DNA of 60,508 nucleotides. It comes from a virus. The translations under genes were made by a program, and so were the position numbers. Of the stretch, positions 56,309-60,508 are shown one piece after another (positions within the stretch are counted from its first letter, which is position 1; each line of letters opens with the position of its first letter). The DNA lies in the IMG/VR virus record IMGVR_UViG_3300048836_000838, positions 1 to 60,508 of that record; one strand, written 5' to 3'. Under the pieces are notes generated by a model. That model searched no databases. It worked only from the letters and a program-made list of their open reading frames with translations, and was not told the DNA's origin.

Positions 56309-56701
56309 TCACCCCTTTAGTCCGTTCTTCACGCCGCCCTGGCCGTTGTTCATGTTGGCAACCATCATCAGTATGCGGTCCATCTTGTCGTCCTGCCTGC
56401 GCATCCACTCGAGGGTCTCGCGCTGGTAGGTCCCACTGCGATCATAGCACTCTCTGCGGCACGCAGAGCAGTCCGCCTTGATCACGGCCTGGCTCTGCAG
56501 ATCGGCCTGCTTCTGGTACAGCGTGTCAATCTTGGCAGACAGGATCTGGATGTCCCCGGAAATTTCACTTATCTTTGCGTCCATGGTGGCTATGTTTCTC
56601 CCGATGCTCCACTTTAAGATCCCGAAAGCCCCGAGGGCCGTGGCGCCTCCTATTGACACCCCCATCGTGACCACTTGAAACAGGCTGATGCTCATTTCCA
56701 C
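56309..56701 (-). CDS. Membrane-anchored coiled-coil protein, lysis-associated
   Basis: A 130-residue protein. One membrane helix (about residues 5-30: VVTMGVSIGGATALGAFGILKW) is followed by a coiled coil (about 38-72, MDAKISEISGDIQILSAKIDTL) and a Cys-x-x-Cys (DCSACRREC, about 77-85). AAGGAG lies 6 nt before GTG 56701, and ATG 56695 has poorer spacing, so GTG is chosen. The N-in membrane helix plus coiled coil, encoded just upstream of the endolysin, fits a holin or spanin-like partner. It is not a classical holin. Confidence 0.65.
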   Translation of the reverse strand: MEMSISLFQVVTMGVSIGGATALGAFGILKWSIGRNIATMDAKISEISGDIQILSAKIDTLYQKQADLQSQAVIKADCSACRRECYDRSGTYQRETLEWMRRQDDKMDRILMMVANMNNGQGGVKNGLKG

Positions 56702-56743
56702 ATGTTACTCCTTATCGCCCGCCAGATTCGCGCCCCACGTTCA

Positions 56744-59413
56744 TCACTGCACCCTCAACACACTGTCCCCCACGCGCAGGAGGTGCGAGCCTGTGCGCAG
56801 GATGGGGCCGGAGGTTGCGGGGGCTTCTGGGTCTGGTGCTGGTTCTTCGGGGTCGGGCGTGCCTGGATCGCCGGGGTCAACCGGGATACCGCCGCTTTCA
56901 TCCGTCCACGCAAGCAAATATTGCCCGTCTGTCTCAAGCACTGTTCGCGTGCCCTCAAGCGGTTCGCCTTCGTTGCCCTGAGAATCCACAGGGGTAATGA
57001 GGTACTGCGTTGACCCATCCGAAGCGCCAAGCCAATCCAGATATTCTTTTTCGGCTGTCGCCGGGATGGACGCGATACGCATTGCCTGTGTTGCGATTGG
57101 TGTCTCTCCGTCTGCTGCATAAACATTGTAGTAACGTGTGATTTCAGGTTGAAATGTCGTGCAAAAATTACTCTTTCCTTTCGGGTCGGCAGGATACGCG
57201 GCGGTCTGTGTTCCTGCGCTGGAATACACGTTGGAGAGCGCGCGTGATTCAAGGCCAGACCACTCAACACTTGTCACGGCGTAATGCCATGTGCCAGCGT
57301 CGGGGGTATCTGAGATTTCCCAGTATGGTGCTCCGGTCCAGTCACCAGTTGCAAAATCGTACCGCTCAAAAATTGTTGCGTTTACAGCGGCAACAGGTTC
57401 CCATCCTGTTGATCCATCCGCACTACGCCAAAGCCGAAATTCTTTCGTCTCGCGGGGTGGAGGCGGGTTGTCCGTGTCTTCATCAGGCCATCCGCGATGC
57501 GTATATCCACGGGGGTTGGCTTGATCTAAGCGCCAATCAAAGCGAATTGTGTTTGTTCCTGCGTTTGACGTGACCTGTGTGATTTCAGGGGGATGAGGAT
57601 ACGCAGCGACGGCGTATGAAATACTTGCAAAGGAGCCGTCATTAGCAGGCGTTGAGTCTTCGTAGTACCCGGAGTTGAACATGATTGTGGTGAACGCAAC
57701 CTTTGTCCCGTCTGGTGACTGCGACGGCCTTGGTAATGATGTGTAATCAACAGCATGTGCTATGTGATATGTGTCGCCGGGCAACCACGAGTCAGATAAT
57801 CCCCACGTTGCTGACGTAGCATTATTTGATGTTATTGCGCTTTGTTGCTTGGTTCGCATGTTGCGCAACATTTTGCCGACGAGCGCATTTTCAGTCCAAT
57901 TCCTGTTTGCATCGACAATGGTTGTCGCGGATGTAAGCGTATTTTCTCCGAACAAATCTTTTGCAACATCTACAATTTCATCTGGCGCACGATAATTATC
58001 TTTACCAACAACGCCTGTTTTTTTATAGTTGTTTCCAATAATTAAGTTTGTCACCCCAAAAGTGCCTACTGGGTAATCTGTCCATCCTGTCCAACTATTA
58101 TGCCCTACAATATAATCTTTGTGCGCTAAATAATTACTGTTTGTTGCGTTAAACCATTCTGGGTTTGCAAGGTTGTTGTGTAAATCCAGAATTACATGCC
58201 CAGGGCAACCGTTTTCACCTGTTCTTATGTATGTTGTAGGGTCGGTTGCAGGATAAATTTCATCATTACAATCATGTGACGAGTCTCCGAGAACATAATG
58301 TCCCCACCTGTCGAATGATGGATGCCCCATATATCCGTTGTCATAGTCATTGTGTGGCAGGTTGTTCACCGATGCGGCGTTGTCAGACCATGCCCTTATC
58401 TGGTCGTCGCCATAACTATCGCCGTCCCAATCAGACCACACCGGCCCGCCATCTGCTGCCGTGCCGTTTAGCGCCATTGCAAAATATCCCTGTATTGTGC
58501 CGCATGATCCGAAATCAGTGTAATGCGCGAAAAACAACGGTGTGTCGCCGTTTATTAAAGCAGAAGACGATGATCTAAACCCAATTTCACACTCAGGACT
58601 TAAATTAAACTGCGGGTCTTCTGTCGGGCCAATTCCCCTGTACGCACCCCATTCATTCACAACTGTTTTTTCATTGAGATCAACAAAATATAGCTTTGTA
58701 CAGTTTACAGGATATGCGCCGTCCCAATCAGATCTTTCGCCTGATTGTAAAACAATCATGCCGTCATCTGCCGTAATCGGGTCTTTAATTGTTGAATAAA
58801 GTCTTTCGTTCCCGGTATCAACAGTATTCATAAACACTGTTTTTGTGCATGTATTTTCGCTGTCAACGACAATTTTCAATAATGCGCCAGGGAAGTCTGC
58901 ATTTCCAAATATTCCGTCGGACGGATATATGTACGCGCTCCGCTCTGTGTGGAGCCAGTTTGCAAACTCAACGCTTGTACCTGATCCGGTTGCAATACGG
59001 AGTTTTGACCCGTCAGCAGACATGTGCCAGCGCCCATTACTAATCACATCTTTCTGCTGATTTACCGGGACACGGTAGTTTGAAATGGAGCGAAAAGCTA
59101 ATGTCCCACCATCTCCTGACCATGCTTGCGTCGAATACTCCTTTGAATATGCGTCCATCGACATAGGCTTATACGTCATCCTCCAAACTTCAGCCCCGGT
59201 TGAATTATCTGTATAGCAAAGCGTTTCCGGTTGCCAAAAATAGGGCGAAACATCAGATTCATTTGGGCTAAATGTTGCTGTGGCGTATCTTTGCTTTCTC
59301 GCCATCACTTCGTTAAGCCCGTGAACAGTCCTCGCATCTTGCACGGCAACTGCACTCTGGGGGATGATAAGCGCGGCTATGATGTACGCGAGAATTAAAT
59401 ATTTAGGTATCAT
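56744..59413 (-). CDS. Secreted or fibre protein with signal peptide, propeller-like and FN3-like domains
   Basis: An 889-residue protein. Residues 1-24 look like a Sec signal peptide (Ile-Pro-Lys, hydrophobic core, Ala-Val-Ala before Val-Gln). Residues about 50-590 have repeated Trp/Gly/Asp strands (SGDGGTLAFRS, later HPSFDRWGHYVLG), as in TolB/oligogalacturonate-lyase-type propellers, then an FN3-like domain (about 615-735), a short C-terminal domain, a Pro/Asp/Glu-rich linker and a Leu-Arg-x-Gly repeat at the end. A signal on a late tail-region protein is unusual. AT-rich codons at 57.8-59.4 kb suggest acquisition. Depolymerase or exported enzyme is a guess. Confidence 0.65.
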   Translation of the reverse strand: MIPKYLILAYIIAALIIPQSAVAVQDARTVHGLNEVMARKQRYATATFSPNESDVSPYFWQPETLCYTDNSTGAEVWRMTYKPMSMDAYSKEYSTQAWSGDGGTLAFRSISNYRVPVNQQKDVISNGRWHMSADGSKLRIATGSGTSVEFANWLHTERSAYIYPSDGIFGNADFPGALLKIVVDSENTCTKTVFMNTVDTGNERLYSTIKDPITADDGMIVLQSGERSDWDGAYPVNCTKLYFVDLNEKTVVNEWGAYRGIGPTEDPQFNLSPECEIGFRSSSSALINGDTPLFFAHYTDFGSCGTIQGYFAMALNGTAADGGPVWSDWDGDSYGDDQIRAWSDNAASVNNLPHNDYDNGYMGHPSFDRWGHYVLGDSSHDCNDEIYPATDPTTYIRTGENGCPGHVILDLHNNLANPEWFNATNSNYLAHKDYIVGHNSWTGWTDYPVGTFGVTNLIIGNNYKKTGVVGKDNYRAPDEIVDVAKDLFGENTLTSATTIVDANRNWTENALVGKMLRNMRTKQQSAITSNNATSATWGLSDSWLPGDTYHIAHAVDYTSLPRPSQSPDGTKVAFTTIMFNSGYYEDSTPANDGSFASISYAVAAYPHPPEITQVTSNAGTNTIRFDWRLDQANPRGYTHRGWPDEDTDNPPPPRETKEFRLWRSADGSTGWEPVAAVNATIFERYDFATGDWTGAPYWEISDTPDAGTWHYAVTSVEWSGLESRALSNVYSSAGTQTAAYPADPKGKSNFCTTFQPEITRYYNVYAADGETPIATQAMRIASIPATAEKEYLDWLGASDGSTQYLITPVDSQGNEGEPLEGTRTVLETDGQYLLAWTDESGGIPVDPGDPGTPDPEEPAPDPEAPATSGPILRTGSHLLRVGDSVLRVQ

Positions 59414-60508
59414 AATCCATTAGCCTTAAAATCATCTGCGTAAGCCGCTGCGCCACTGAATGACAACCCACAATAGTTCCCTTCGCTGTAATTTGTTTTT
59501 GTTACAGTTGCCATGTCTGATTCATTCGTGTCTTCAAAATCGCCGTCATCATTCCAATCAACTTTAACTGTTATCGTTGTTCCAACTATAGACGCATACA
59601 TAAGATGCCCAATGCCGCTCCCCCAAGTTTTTCCACCAGTAAAATTAATAATAGATAAATTCGATAATGTGCTTCCAGAAAACGTACCTACTGACATGCG
59701 GTCACTAAACGCCCCAGAAGGGTAAACATAATATCCTTCTGCCCCGTTTGTGCGCAATACTACACCAGAGGTAGCAGCCCCAGATTTAAACGAATAGACT
59801 TGAGCTTCTTGATCTGCGCTAGCTAGGCTTTCCTCATGATATACACTTCCGATTCCGCCAGCGTCGAAAACGCCGCCTACTACAGAAAAAGTACCTGCTA
59901 TAGCCGTGTAATCAGCGGACGAGTCGGAACTAAAATCATCATCAATCGCCCATTCTGATGCACTCGCCGCAGTCGTCACCACAAACGCATCACTCACGCC
60001 CCCAATCACCACCGTAGCATTGACCGCCGTGCCATCACTCGCGCTCGACGTGACAACCGCCCTAACCGAGTCACCACTTGCAACTGTGCCGTTCGTGCTC
60101 ACTGCCGTGGCGTTGTTGACGGAGTATTTCGCGCTTGCGTCACCAGACACGCTGATCGCGGCAGGCCAGTTGATACCGGACACCGTGATGGGGTCGGAGG
60201 TGTAGGGCGTGGAGATTGTGGCATTGGTCACGTCCGTGAAGCTGAAGGCTTCCGGGGTTGTGTCCCATTCAACGAGGCTGGTGGCGTTGAACTCGTAGAC
60301 GCCGAGAGCACCCGCGACTTTCAACTGGTTCGTGGCGTTGTTCCACCAGATTTGACCTAACTCAGGGGATGGGGGGTCGGTTGCTTGGAAAAATGAGATT
60401 GTGGGCAGACGGTCAACGTCTATCACCCCGTCCGTCATCACCTGTACTTTCGTCGCCGCACTCGCAGACCCGGCAATGAGCAGGGCCAGAAGCAAAAATA
60501 TGAGTCGT
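59410..60508 (-). CDS. Signal-peptide fibre-like protein, 3' part (5' end duplicated at 1-132)
   Basis: The full protein is 367 residues, starting at 132 on the circular map and ending at TGA 59412-59410. After the signal peptide it has an Ile-Trp-Trp-Asn-Asn-Ala-Thr-Asn-Gln segment (about 55-63), an Ig-like domain (about 85-180) and a ConA/lectin-like sandwich (about 185-367) rich in Ser/Gly/Tyr with Asp-Asp-Asp. Such domains bind glycans. The ATGA overlap with the 889-residue gene below links the two. A secreted structure or host-range fibre is inferred. Confidence 0.7.
   Translation of the reverse strand, partial: RLIFLLLALLIAGSASAATKVQVMTDGVIDVDRLPTISFFQATDPPSPELGQIWWNNATNQLKVAGALGVYEFNATSLVEWDTTPEAFSFTDVTNATISTPYTSDPITVSGINWPAAISVSGDASAKYSVNNATAVSTNGTVASGDSVRAVVTSSASDGTAVNATVVIGGVSDAFVVTTAASASEWAIDDDFSSDSSADYTAIAGTFSVVGGVFDAGGIGSVYHEESLASADQEAQVYSFKSGAATSGVVLRTNGAEGYYVYPSGAFSDRMSVGTFSGSTLSNLSIINFTGGKTWGSGIGHLMYASIVGTTITVKVDWNDDGDFEDTNESDMATVTKTNYSEGNYCGLSFSGAAAYADDFKANGL
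60382..60508. repeat. Terminal direct repeat, right copy (circular overlap)
   Basis: Identical to bases 1-127. See the left copy for the circular-overlap interpretation. Confidence 0.95.

Noticed and set aside
1-60508. CRISPR array
   Set aside because: The only short tandem array (19148-19228) has 9-nt units in frame with a gene and no spacers, so it is iteron-like, not CRISPR.

Overview
The window is the complete genome of a lytic, tailed, double-stranded DNA phage with siphovirus-type tail genes. The first 127 bases (1-127) are repeated exactly at the end (60382-60508), so this is a circular map opened inside a tail-fibre gene, with a unique length of about 60,381 bp. No integrase, excisionase or repressor was seen. 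The host is not identifiable from the sequence. A GH108-type endolysin, strong Shine-Dalgarno sites and sigma-70-like promoters fit a bacterial, probably Gram-negative, host. Size, gene content and the preQ gene set are loosely reminiscent of the Seuratvirus/Nonagvirus (Queuovirinae) phages, but this placement is inference.

The map has two opposed arms. From a divergent control region at 12034-12313 the leftward (minus) arm carries the late genes: terminase, portal, a 972-residue MuF protein with toxin-like C-terminal domains, small head proteins, scaffold, SU10-like capsid protein and connectors. It continues through the map junction into two signal-peptide-bearing fibre/secreted proteins, a lysis group (membrane/coiled-coil protein, GH108 endolysin, small membrane protein, phospholipase A2-like protein), the neck and tail-completion proteins, tail tube, tail-assembly chaperone with a probable frameshift product, tape measure, and tail-tip/adhesion proteins ending at 41915. 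The rightward (plus) arm runs from 12314 to 41913 and carries early genes, a SNF2-type helicase, a sigma-like protein, primase, an O-like initiator with internal repeats, a DnaB-like helicase, the 7-deazaguanine cluster, replisome, recombination and nucleotide genes. The arms converge at 41913/41915, just after a bidirectional hairpin.

The DNA-modification cluster (21979-27214) holds QueD, QueE, QueC, FolE, QueF and a DpdA-like transglycosylase, plus three unknown genes. Together these would make preQ0 from GTP, reduce it to preQ1 and insert a 7-deazaguanine into phage DNA. Because a QueF with its catalytic Cys55, Asp62 and Glu97 is present, the predicted DNA base is 7-aminomethyl-7-deazaguanine (dPreQ1) rather than only dPreQ0.

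The replisome is largely phage-encoded: primase, helicase, DnaN-like clamp, a single clamp-loader ATPase, a uracil-glycosylase-like/exonuclease fusion, a separate family A polymerase, SSB, RecA, a UvsY-like mediator, a 5'-3' exonuclease, a PD-(D/E)xK nuclease and an SbcCD complex whose SbcC is split at the zinc hook. The most unusual non-coding parts are a 295-nt intergenic region with interleaved inverted repeats (18431-18725), a shared promoter architecture with two TTGACT boxes 12 nt apart, and a 9-nt iteron-like array followed by a hairpin inside the initiator gene, which is the best origin candidate.
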